From contig JAOLBX010000006.1 of the NCBI GenBank assembly GCA_028339355.1, forward strand, positions 1 to 64,000: a stretch of DNA of 64,000 nucleotides, given 5' to 3'. A program made the position numbers and the translations under genes. Position 1 is the first letter of the stretch; each line of letters starts with the position of its first letter. The notes beneath the pieces are model-generated. The model had not been told where the DNA came from, made no database searches, and saw only the letters and a list, made by a program, of their open reading frames with translations. Source of the DNA: Bacteroidia bacterium (GTDB lineage: Bacteria; Bacteroidota; Bacteroidia; NS11-12g; UBA9320). Positions 33,728 through 41,048 of the stretch are shown piece by piece.

Positions 33728-36031
33728 ATGAACGTATTTACACAAACACTATCGTATGGTGATGGCAAGGATGTCACACTAGAAACGGGTAAATTAGCAA
33801 GACAAGCACACGGTGCTGTAGTGCTTTCCCAAGGAAGACTCAAATTGTTGGCTACAGTAGTATCTAACAAAGAAGCAAGAGACGGAGTAGATTTTCTACC
33901 TATGTCTGTTGACTATCAAGAAAAATTTGCGGCTGGTGGCCGTATCCCTGGTGGATTTCTTAGAAGAGAAGGAAGACTGTCAAACTCAGAAATTCTAGTA
34001 TGTAGAATTGTTGACAGAACACTTCGTCCTCTTTTTCCAAGTGATTACCACGCAGAGACTCAAGTGATGATTCAGCTTATATCTGCAGATGCAGATGTAT
34101 TGCCAGATGCACTTGTAGCACTTGCAGCTTCTGCTGCTCTTACTATTTCAGATATCCCTTATGAGGGACCTATATCTGCTCCTAGAGTAGGTAGAATAGA
34201 TGGCGAGTGGGTGATTAACCCTACGGCTACTGAGATGGAAAATTCTGACGTTGATCTTTTAGTAGCGGGTACTGCTGCTGACATCAATATGGTGGAAGGT
34301 GAGATGAACGGAATCTCTGAAAAAGACATGGTTGCAGCATTGAAATTTGCTCATACCTTTATCAAACAAGATTGTGCAGCACAGCTTGCTCTTTGCGACC
34401 AAATGGGTGGCAGAAAAGCACCTCGTGAGTACAGTCATGAGACTAATTCTGAAGAACTAGCGGCTACTGTAAAAGAAGCTACTTACCAGCAGTTCTATGA
34501 TGCTGCTATAGTTCCTTCTGAAAAAGATGAACGTGCTGAAAAATTCAGTGCTATCAATAAAGCATACATCGAATCTTTACCTGAAGATACAGATGGTGAG
34601 ACTAAGACTATGGTCAAAAGATACCTAGCTAAGTCTAAAAAAGAAGCTGTCCGTAATATGATGCTTGACAACAAGCAACGTCTTGATGGTAGAGCACTAA
34701 ATGAAGTAAGACAAATCTGGTCTGAGGTAGATTATCTACCTTCAGTGCACGGTTCTGCTCTATTTACTAGAGGAGAGACTCAATCACTTACATCTGTAAC
34801 ATTGGGTTCTAAACTAGATCAGCAAATGATAGACAACTATCAGGCAAAATCATTCAGTAAATTAATGCTGCACTACAACTTCCCTTCATTCTCCGTAGGA
34901 GAAGCTAGACCAAATAGAGGTCCAGGTAGAAGAGAGATAGGTCACGGTGCATTGGCAGAAAGAGGTATCAAGAGAATGATTCCAGATGACTTCCCATACA
35001 CACTTCGTGTCGTATCAGACATACTAGAAAGTAACGGAAGTAGCTCTATGGCTACGGTATGTGCTGCTAGTATGGCAATGATGGATGCTGGTATTCAAGT
35101 GAAATCAGGAGCTTCTGGTATCGCAATGGGTATGGTTGCAGACAAAGAAGGTCGTTATGCTATTCTTTCAGATATCTTGGGAGATGAAGATCACCTAGGA
35201 GATATGGACTTCAAAGTAGTAGGTAACGCTGACGGTATATATGCTGTTCAGATGGATATGAAAGTAGAAGGTCTTTCTTACGATGTGTTAGAAGAAGCTC
35301 TAGTGCAAGCCAGAGAAGGTAGAATGCACATTCTAGGAGAGATGGAGAAAACTATCTCAATACCAAATACTGGACTTAAAGATCACGCTCCTCAGATAGA
35401 GGTGATGATTATACCTAAAGATAAAATCGGTGCTTGCATTGGTTCTGGTGGTAAAGTAATACAAGAGATACAAGCAGAAACTGGTGCTATCATTACTATA
35501 GAAGAAGAAGGAGACACAGGACGTGTTGAGATTTCTGGTATAGGTAGTGGCCCAATAGAAGCAGCAAAAGAATGGATAACAGGTATCATCACTGATCCTG
35601 AGCCAGGAACTGAATACACAGGTAAGATTACTAAGATAATGGACTTCGGTGCATTCGTAGAAATACTTCCTGGTAAAGAAGGACTGCTTCACATTTCTGA
35701 GATTTCTTGGGAACGCATAGAGACTATGGATAAAGCTCCACTTTCTGAAGGGCAAGAAGTAACTGTGAAGTTGCTGGCTGTAGACGAGAGAAGTGGTAAG
35801 CTTAAGCTAAGTATGAAAGTACTTACTGAAAAGCCAGAAGGATACGTAGAGCGTCCACCAAGAGAGCGTAGAGACAACGATAGACGTGGAGGAAACGACC
35901 GTAGAGGTGGTAGAGACAATCGAGGCGGCGGTAGAGATAGAAGAGATAACCGTGGCGGAGATCGCAGAGATAACCGAAACGACAATCGAGATAGTAAACC
36001 AGCTGCAGACTCTAACGAGGACGTAGGATAG
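33728..36031 (+). CDS. pnp: Polynucleotide phosphorylase with Arg/Gly/Asp-rich C-terminal tail
   Basis: PNPase is a phosphorolytic 3'-5' exoribonuclease. The 767 residues show two RNase PH domains, the first opening with GDGKDVTLETGKLARQAHGAV and the second with GRALNEVRQI and FTRGETQSL. A KH domain follows (IGACIGSGGKVIQEIQAETGA), then an S1 domain (GKITKIMDFGAFVEILPGKEGLLHISEIS). The last 59 residues (709-767) are an unusual run of RRGG, RDNR and GGDRRD units ending in an acidic tail. E. coli PNPase (711) lacks such a tail; it probably binds RNA. An intrinsic terminator follows at 36095. Confidence 0.96.
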   Translation: MNVFTQTLSYGDGKDVTLETGKLARQAHGAVVLSQGRLKLLATVVSNKEARDGVDFLPMSVDYQEKFAAGGRIPGGFLRREGRLSNSEILVCRIVDRTLRPLFPSDYHAETQVMIQLISADADVLPDALVALAASAALTISDIPYEGPISAPRVGRIDGEWVINPTATEMENSDVDLLVAGTAADINMVEGEMNGISEKDMVAALKFAHTFIKQDCAAQLALCDQMGGRKAPREYSHETNSEELAATVKEATYQQFYDAAIVPSEKDERAEKFSAINKAYIESLPEDTDGETKTMVKRYLAKSKKEAVRNMMLDNKQRLDGRALNEVRQIWSEVDYLPSVHGSALFTRGETQSLTSVTLGSKLDQQMIDNYQAKSFSKLMLHYNFPSFSVGEARPNRGPGRREIGHGALAERGIKRMIPDDFPYTLRVVSDILESNGSSSMATVCAASMAMMDAGIQVKSGASGIAMGMVADKEGRYAILSDILGDEDHLGDMDFKVVGNADGIYAVQMDMKVEGLSYDVLEEALVQAREGRMHILGEMEKTISIPNTGLKDHAPQIEVMIIPKDKIGACIGSGGKVIQEIQAETGAIITIEEEGDTGRVEISGIGSGPIEAAKEWITGIITDPEPGTEYTGKITKIMDFGAFVEILPGKEGLLHISEISWERIETMDKAPLSEGQEVTVKLLAVDERSGKLKLSMKVLTEKPEGYVERPPRERRDNDRRGGNDRRGGRDNRGGGRDRRDNRGGDRRDNRNDNRDSKPAADSNEDVG

Positions 36032-36032
36032 T

Positions 36033-36072
36033 CTTTAGTCACATTGAGCGATAGTCGAAATGTGAACTAAAG
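36033..36072. repeat. REP-like palindrome after pnp (TTGAGCG..AGTCGAA core)
   Basis: CTTTAGT plus CACATT pairs with AATGTG plus ACTAAAG, 13 pairs with one bulged A, around a loop containing GAGCGATAGTCGA. The core resembles a TGAGCGnAGTCGAA palindromic repeat that I recall as dispersed in intergenic regions of many Bacteroidota genomes. It lies between the pnp stop and the terminator. Confidence 0.45.
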
Positions 36073-36094
36073 AGTGGAATTCAATAACTAAATG

Positions 36095-36123
36095 AAAGGC
36101 GAGCCGTGAGGCTCGCCTTTTTT
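36095..36123 (+). terminator. Intrinsic terminator of pnp
   Basis: AAAGGCGAGCC, loop GTGA, GGCTCGCCTTT: an 11-pair stem with GC-rich core, directly followed by six T residues counting the stem end. A textbook rho-independent terminator 64 bases after the pnp stop. Confidence 0.9.
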
Positions 36124-36216
36124 GTTATAATCTATTCATATGGATTGAAGATAGTGTGTTTTGAGAGGGTTCATAAACCTGGTTCTTCAGTAATTGTTAG
36201 CCGTCAATGGACCACA

Positions 36217-36248
36217 CAAAAAAGCCCCCTACCAAATGGCAGAGGGCT
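36217..36248 (-). terminator. Intrinsic terminator of the cupredoxin operon
   Basis: On the minus strand AGCCCTCT, a 10-base loop, then AGGGGGCT and TTTTTT. The stem has one G-U pair. It lies 26 bases after the stop codon of the multicopper-oxidase-like gene. Confidence 0.85.
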
Positions 36249-36273
36249 CATGTTTTATGGATGAAAACTATTT

Positions 36274-37506
36274 CTAGTTTTTGATGATTCTAAAGTTCTG
36301 ACTACTCGCTTCTGTGTTGATATTCAAAATATAAATACCAGCACTCAAGTCAGCCATATCGAGTTTTTGTAGCTCTAGATGATCGCTTACTTCTAGCTGC
36401 ATTATCTCCGCTCCATTCATCGAAGATACGGTTAGTATGTAGCTATGCAGATTATTAGTAGAAATATAGACCTCGTTTTTAAACGGATTTGGATAAATAT
36501 TTAAGCCTTTGGATACTAAACCTGTGTTTAGGCCATTGACTTCAGATACTTTCACTGGCATTTGTTGTATACTCTTTGATATCTGAGTATTTAGGTCAAA
36601 ATAAGTTATTTGAATACTGTCCTCAAAAACTTCAGAGGGTTGAAGCAATAAACCATATCGTTCTCCAGGATACATTTCTAAAGTGTCTGTGTCATAAGCT
36701 GCTGGTAGTGGGCGACCATCTGATGAAATAACTTTTGCGTTTAAGCCTTCAGGCAGGGATATACGATTACCATAATACCCAATATTGACTAATCTCAAGT
36801 AAACAGTTTCATCTATTTTTGAAATAATAGAATTGTCGGGTCCTTTTAGCTGTTTTTCTGATTTTCCATTGATCAAAAAATACTGAGGATTGTAATCCAA
36901 AATTGGAGTTCCATTTGTATGCTCATGCTGTCCTTCCATGTGGATATAGTTATACTGGTGCCAAAAAGAATCCAATTCAGACATCATCCACGTGTTTTCC
37001 GAGTCGTAAGCATACCCTCCTTCCCAGGTTGTATTGCTTCCGTCTGGAGGGTTAACGATAATTACCCCATACATTCCAGCCTGCACATGTATGGTAGATA
37101 TTACGTGACAATGGTAAAGATAGGTCCCGGCATGGGGAGCTTTAAAAATGTATGAGCCGGTACTATCATGAGGAACAGAAAATGATAGATTGGGAACTCC
37201 ATCAGTTTTTTGATCCACATCTAGTCCATGCAGATGAATGGTGTGGGGAGCAGACTGAGACATGTTTCGTAGCTTTATTTCCACAGAATCACCTTCATTA
37301 AAAACCAAAGTAGGGGAAGGCAATGACAGTGGAGTTCCAAATAACTTGGTAAATCCCATAAGCATTACTTCATTTCCATCCCACAATTCGTACTGAGGTC
37401 TTACATCCATCTTGGCCACTAAATTAACAACAGTACGCTGTGCACTTATTCGAAGAGTTGCGGAAATGAAAACAATAAAGAAAATGGTCGCTTTAGTCTT
37501 CTTCAT
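36274..37506 (-). CDS. Secreted multicopper-oxidase-like protein with T9SS sorting domain
   Basis: This 410-residue protein has a signal peptide (ATIFFIVFISATLRISAQ). The first cupredoxin domain has APHTIHLHG (His88, His91, His93) and YHCHVISTIHVQAGM (His132, Cys133, His134, His140, Met145). This combines the paired His residues of a multinuclear copper site with a type 1 Cys/His/Met set. A second cupredoxin-like domain (about 200-310) has no such His motif. Residues 335-410 are a T9SS type A sorting domain (LNIYPNPFKNEVYIST, SAGIYILNI). It is the last gene of a three-gene operon and overlaps its predecessor as ATGA. It resembles two-domain laccase or Cu-nitrite-reductase-like proteins; substrate unknown. 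Confidence 0.82.
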   Translation of the reverse strand: MKKTKATIFFIVFISATLRISAQRTVVNLVAKMDVRPQYELWDGNEVMLMGFTKLFGTPLSLPSPTLVFNEGDSVEIKLRNMSQSAPHTIHLHGLDVDQKTDGVPNLSFSVPHDSTGSYIFKAPHAGTYLYHCHVISTIHVQAGMYGVIIVNPPDGSNTTWEGGYAYDSENTWMMSELDSFWHQYNYIHMEGQHEHTNGTPILDYNPQYFLINGKSEKQLKGPDNSIISKIDETVYLRLVNIGYYGNRISLPEGLNAKVISSDGRPLPAAYDTDTLEMYPGERYGLLLQPSEVFEDSIQITYFDLNTQISKSIQQMPVKVSEVNGLNTGLVSKGLNIYPNPFKNEVYISTNNLHSYILTVSSMNGAEIMQLEVSDHLELQKLDMADLSAGIYILNINTEASSQNFRIIKN

Positions 37507-38363
37507 TCGGTAATCAATATAGTGGTGAACATCCCATTGGGATACGTATTGTTGGCTGATGCCGCTACTAAATTATGGTCATGAACGGGATATTCACCAG
37601 GTTTATCCGGGATAATCTGTAGCACCAAACTTTCCAGAGGAAACACTGGGCAGGTATCCTTGGATCGGCCAACATGAGTAGTGTACTTGCTTGAAAATAA
37701 TACCGTAACGTGATATCCATGAAAGTGGATAGAGTGAATGCTTTGGCCTGTATTGGCAATATACAGAATGAGCGTATCCCCAACCTTTCCGGTAATTCTG
37801 GCCTGAGAATCCTCATTAATCATAGGATTGCTCTTGCCGTTAATAGTGAAATACTTTGGGTAATAAGTATCCCAATCTACTTTAGCTCCAGCACGTATGC
37901 GAGTATTCCAGAGTTTATCATGTTCTTTTATGTTCCAATAAAAACTAGAATAATTGTGATTTTTAACCGCTATCATACCCGCTAATCCCAAAAATGTATT
38001 GGTAGGATAATTCAAAGGATCATAATAAATATAATTTCCAGCCTGCGAAAAAAAATAATCAATATGAATGGAATCAAGACGAGGAATAGAGATTGACGGC
38101 TTGTCAATATTTTTAATTGCAAATTGATGTTCAATGGTATCTCGGTTATATACCCATAGGGAAAGTGAATCTCCTAAATTTAGAGTGATAACTGGGTTGT
38201 TTTGGGAGAAGCTATCAAACTCATTAAATGAAACATAGGGAATCAATGAATCATTGACAGCTATCAGATTACCTCCGTGGATAAAGAGGCTGCGACTCGT
38301 ATTAGCACTGTGGCTTGCAAAGTAAAGCAGGGTGCAACAAAAGATTAGTAGTCCTTTTTTCAT
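37503..38363 (-). CDS. Secreted cupredoxin-domain protein, partner of the multicopper oxidase
   Basis: This 286-residue protein has a signal peptide (GLLIFCCTLLYFASHSAN). It contains two cupredoxin domains. The first (about 50-135) has lost the copper motifs (YIYYDPLN where HSH or HCH is expected). The second (about 180-285) has HSIHFHGYHVTVLF (His210, His213, His215) and YPVHDHNL (His261, Asp262, His263), with Asp in place of the type 1 Cys. It lacks a T9SS tail. It is overlapped by one base with the upstream gene and four with the downstream one, so the three are coupled. It may complete the copper site of the neighbouring protein; that is inference. Confidence 0.75.
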   Translation of the reverse strand: MKKGLLIFCCTLLYFASHSANTSRSLFIHGGNLIAVNDSLIPYVSFNEFDSFSQNNPVITLNLGDSLSLWVYNRDTIEHQFAIKNIDKPSISIPRLDSIHIDYFFSQAGNYIYYDPLNYPTNTFLGLAGMIAVKNHNYSSFYWNIKEHDKLWNTRIRAGAKVDWDTYYPKYFTINGKSNPMINEDSQARITGKVGDTLILYIANTGQSIHSIHFHGYHVTVLFSSKYTTHVGRSKDTCPVFPLESLVLQIIPDKPGEYPVHDHNLVAASANNTYPNGMFTTILITE

Positions 38364-39049
38364 TACAGAAGTGTTATTTTTTTGACGCCTGTAGGATTCC
38401 CTTGGTAATAGGTGATTACCTTGTAAACACCGGAGGATAGAGATGATATATCTACACGAGTTTCTGTGCTAGGAATAGTGAAAGTTTCTTGTACCATCAG
38501 ACCCAAACTATTAATTACCTTAATACAGTCGATGCGTGTCGAGGATTTTAAATTGTAAGGTCCACGTGTCGGATTCGGATAAATTTCAAGAGTATTCTCA
38601 TCCATCAACTTTTTAATACCCAATGTATTAGAATTTAACAACCATGTAGCAGTATCACTGTATATAGGCCTATCTATGTCATACACGCGTATTCTTAATT
38701 TTGCCTGCTCGGTTCCGTCATATGGATTTATGGTTAGCCTTACAAAACCTTTTTGTTCCCCATGAAGAGGAAGCATAGTATATTTTTCTCTTTCTTCGGG
38801 TATTAGTCCTAAGCACAAACCTTGTAAGCAAACCATTCCGTCCCAAGATTCCGGAATATCTTTATGTATGATTTCTACACCCAGATTCAGAGTGTCCGTC
38901 GTCAAATTGTTTTGACGCATTTTTAGCTCAGCATATGTGTTTGGTTCCAGTGCAACGCTTATTGTATCTCCAGATACCCAGTCAAAACTCTGACCAGGAC
39001 TTACCAGTTGTAAAACTGTACAAGCTAAAAGAAATAGTAATACTCTCAT
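38363..39049 (-). CDS. Secreted protein with T9SS C-terminal sorting domain
   Basis: This 228-residue protein has a signal peptide (VLLFLLACTVLQLVSPGQS). The middle part (about 25-145) is beta-rich, with two cysteines in MVCLQGLCLG that may form a disulfide, and resembles an immunoglobulin-like domain without known family. Residues 155-228 are a T9SS type A sorting domain (LEIYPNPTRGPYNLKS, SSLSSGVYKVITY). It is the first gene of the cupredoxin operon, so it may carry or anchor the copper proteins. A strong promoter lies directly upstream, close enough to leave almost no leader. Confidence 0.75.
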   Translation of the reverse strand: MRVLLFLLACTVLQLVSPGQSFDWVSGDTISVALEPNTYAELKMRQNNLTTDTLNLGVEIIHKDIPESWDGMVCLQGLCLGLIPEEREKYTMLPLHGEQKGFVRLTINPYDGTEQAKLRIRVYDIDRPIYSDTATWLLNSNTLGIKKLMDENTLEIYPNPTRGPYNLKSSTRIDCIKVINSLGLMVQETFTIPSTETRVDISSLSSGVYKVITYYQGNPTGVKKITLL

Positions 39050-39053
39050 GAAA

Positions 39054-39084
39054 CAAACTTAGCTTCTTTTCAAGGGACTAGCAA
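39054..39084 (-). promoter_or_regulatory. Promoter of the T9SS cupredoxin operon
   Basis: On the minus strand TTG (39084-39082), a 20-base spacer, then TAAGTTTG (39061-39054). Both elements and spacing match the Bacteroidota consensus. The ATG at 39049 begins 4 bases after the -7 element, implying a leaderless or nearly leaderless mRNA. Confidence 0.65.
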
Positions 39085-39210
39085 TTGTTTTTTGTACTTA
39101 CTCATTAGGCCTAGAGTCATAGAAGCCATTGAGTTGAAATTTGAGCAGTATTAAATCCACCCACATTTTCCCCTCGCAGCCTAAAAACACCTCATTTATC
39201 CGTCCATAAA

Positions 39211-39237
39211 CGCTAATTCTAGCATTTTGCTGGAATT
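39211..39237. repeat. Imperfect hairpin with the 13-mer CGCTAATTCTAGC (copy 2)
   Basis: AATTCTAGCA (39215-39224), loop TTT, TGCTGGAATT (39228-39237): ten pairs with one G-T. It shares CGCTAATTCTAGC with 9021-9033. It lies in the 319-base gap between the cupredoxin operon and mraZ; the rest of that gap, apart from the promoters and MraZ boxes, shows nothing I recognise. Confidence 0.4.
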
Positions 39238-39304
39238 TATGCCACCATTTATTTAGTTGATTATCAAGTAAATAACATCATTTGTGGAATACTTATGTCA
39301 AAAA

Positions 39305-39330
39305 GTGGGAGATAGTGGGGGAAAGTGGGG
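39305..39330 (+). promoter_or_regulatory. MraZ operator: three GTGGG boxes at 10-bp spacing
   Basis: GTGGGA (39305), GTGGGG (39315) and GTGGGG (39325) are direct repeats with an exact 10-base period. MraZ is known to bind arrays of TGGGN separated by 5 bases upstream of its own gene. The boxes occupy the place of the -33 element, so MraZ binding should repress the dcw promoter. Confidence 0.85.
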
Positions 39331-39340
39331 AATTTCCTTT

Positions 39341-39348
39341 TACTTTTG
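39341..39348 (+). promoter_or_regulatory. -7 element of the dcw operon promoter
   Basis: TACTTTTG, a perfect TAnnTTTG match, 10 bases after the last MraZ box and 20 bases before the mraZ GTG. It rules out starts further upstream in the mraZ frame. Confidence 0.65.
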
Positions 39349-39368
39349 TCACCAACAATTTATTTAAC

Positions 39369-39842
39369 GTGTCTAAACCACTGTACATAGGAGAATTCGA
39401 AGTCAAGCTAGACGACAAGGGTCGTGTAGTTTTGCCCGCGGGTCTTAAGAAGCAGCTTCCTAAGGACGCTGTGGGCAAGTTGGTAGTGAACAGGGGTTTT
39501 GAGAAATGTCTTACGCTCTATACCCGAAAAGACTGGGACGAAGAGTTGAGGGGGCTAGGTACGCTGAATCACTTCAATAAGAAGCACCGTATGTTTATAC
39601 GACAGTTTAGCAATGGTGCCACGGAGATTCAGTTAGACAATTCTTCTCGTATGCTCGTGCCTAAAAAATTGTGTGAGTACGCCGAGATAAAAAATGAAGC
39701 GATATTCTATGCGTATGGCAATAGAATAGAAATCTGGAGCAAGCATCTGTATGAAGATATGATGGATGTAGATGCGGATGATTTTGCAGATTTAGCCGAA
39801 GATGTAATGGGTAGTGTAAATGATGGGGGAAGTGATGAGTAG
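39369..39842 (+). CDS. mraZ: Transcriptional regulator MraZ
   Basis: The protein has 157 residues from GTG at 39369. The frame is open upstream, but that part covers the MraZ boxes and promoter. Residues 1-70 form the first AbrB-like half (LYIGEFEVKLDDKGRVVLPAGLKKQL) and a second half follows (GATEIQLDNSSRMLVPKKLCEYAEI). MraZ is a DNA-binding repressor of the dcw cluster. The acidic C-terminal tail (DVDADDFADLAED) is typical of the phylum. It overlaps rsmH by 8 bases. Confidence 0.93.
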   Translation: MSKPLYIGEFEVKLDDKGRVVLPAGLKKQLPKDAVGKLVVNRGFEKCLTLYTRKDWDEELRGLGTLNHFNKKHRMFIRQFSNGATEIQLDNSSRMLVPKKLCEYAEIKNEAIFYAYGNRIEIWSKHLYEDMMDVDADDFADLAEDVMGSVNDGGSDE

Positions 39843-40740
39843 TTATCATGTACCTGTTATGCTACAGGAGTGCCTGGATGGGTTGAGTATTGACCCCAAA
39901 GGGACTTATGTAGATGTGACCTACGGCGGAGGCGGTCATTCTCGTGCTATTTTGGATCTGCTAGATGAAGATGGTACATTATTGGTTTTTGACCAAGATG
40001 CAGATGCCGCAAAGAACAGAATAGATGATCCTCGTCTTCATTTCTGTGAGGCAAATTTCAAGTACTTAGCAAATTTTTGTTCCTATTACGGAGTGAGTCA
40101 AATCGACGGATTATTGGCAGATTTGGGTGTGAGCTCTCATCATCTCAATGAGAAGGGTAGAGGGTTTTCGTTCCGTTTTGGTGAGGCTGAGCTAGATATG
40201 CGTATGAATACTGATGCCGAGGTAACGGCTAAAAATGTTCTCAATACCTATGAGCAGCCGAGACTGGCTAAAGTGCTTCGAAGCTATGGTGAGTTAGACA
40301 AGGCTTCTCCTATGGCTAATGCTATTGTGAGTTACCGTGCTGTTAAGCCTATACAAACTACAGAAGACTTGGAGGAGGCAGTAGGTAAGTTCCTGAACGA
40401 TAAAACAAAAAATAAAACACTTGCTAAAATATATCAAGCTGTACGCATAGAGGTAAATGCTGAGATGAGTGCACTGGAAGAGATGCTCAGTCAGGCTACT
40501 GATTTGCTGAAGCCGGCAGGTAGGCTAGTTGTGATGTCATACCATTCGCTGGAAGACAGGATAGTTAAAAACTTAATACAGACGGGGAATACAAGTGGCG
40601 ATAGAGTAACCGATCATTTTGGCAATATGGCCAAAGTGTACAATGCTGTGAGTCGCAAGCCTATAATGGCATCGAGTGAAGAAATAGTGGCAAATCCCAG
40701 AGCCCGTAGTGCCAAATTAAGAATAGCAGAAAAACTCTGA
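39835..40740 (+). CDS. rsmH: 16S rRNA (cytosine-N4)-methyltransferase RsmH
   Basis: RsmH methylates C1402 of 16S rRNA. I chose the ATG at 39835 (MSSYHVPVML), giving 301 residues; an ATG five codons upstream is less like the family. Motifs are YHVPVMLQECLDGL, VDVTYGGGGHSRAIL (SAM loop), FDQDADA, LLADLGVSSHHLNEKGRGFSFRFGEAELDMRM and VMSYHSLEDRIVK. It is the standard second gene of the cluster. The stop TGA overlaps the next ATG. Confidence 0.95.
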   Translation: MSSYHVPVMLQECLDGLSIDPKGTYVDVTYGGGGHSRAILDLLDEDGTLLVFDQDADAAKNRIDDPRLHFCEANFKYLANFCSYYGVSQIDGLLADLGVSSHHLNEKGRGFSFRFGEAELDMRMNTDAEVTAKNVLNTYEQPRLAKVLRSYGELDKASPMANAIVSYRAVKPIQTTEDLEEAVGKFLNDKTKNKTLAKIYQAVRIEVNAEMSALEEMLSQATDLLKPAGRLVVMSYHSLEDRIVKNLIQTGNTSGDRVTDHFGNMAKVYNAVSRKPIMASSEEIVANPRARSAKLRIAEKL

Positions 40741-41048
40741 TGGCTACTGACAAAAAATCCACTTCGACCAAAGAAATTACCCTAACGACCGAATGGATTT
40801 ACTACCTCATCTTCTTATTTGGGCTGGCATTGCTGTACATATTTCTTACGCATCGTACAGATAATATTGTACGAGACATAGAGACTACCAAAAGAAATTT
40901 AGTAGAACTACGTGCAGAGAATATCACGCTAAAATCTGAAATAATGAAAAATCGTTCAAGAGTAAATCTAGAAGAGCGATTGGCGAGTCGAGGGGTAAAA
41001 GAACCCAATAGGGCAGTCAAATTAATCAAGGAACGCCATGTCGACTAA
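40740..41048 (+). CDS. ftsL: FtsL-like division protein
   Basis: This 102-residue bitopic protein has a cytoplasmic N-terminus of about 18 residues, one transmembrane helix (WIYYLIFLFGLALLYIFLTH), then a periplasmic coiled coil (VRDIETTKRNLVELRAENITLKSEIM). FtsL sequences diverge strongly; size, topology and the place between rsmH and ftsI decide the call. It would link FtsQ and the FtsW-FtsI synthase. It overlaps ftsI by 11 bases. Confidence 0.82.
   Translation: MATDKKSTSTKEITLTTEWIYYLIFLFGLALLYIFLTHRTDNIVRDIETTKRNLVELRAENITLKSEIMKNRSRVNLEERLASRGVKEPNRAVKLIKERHVD

Noticed and set aside
35689-36042. Leu/Ser-rich open frame opposite the pnp tail
   Set aside because: It is the complement of the Arg/Gly/Asp repeat codons; low complexity with no family likeness.
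39282-39368. Longer mraZ with 29 extra N-terminal residues
   Set aside because: The extension would translate through the MraZ boxes and the -7 element; known MraZ proteins start near LYIGEFEVKLD.
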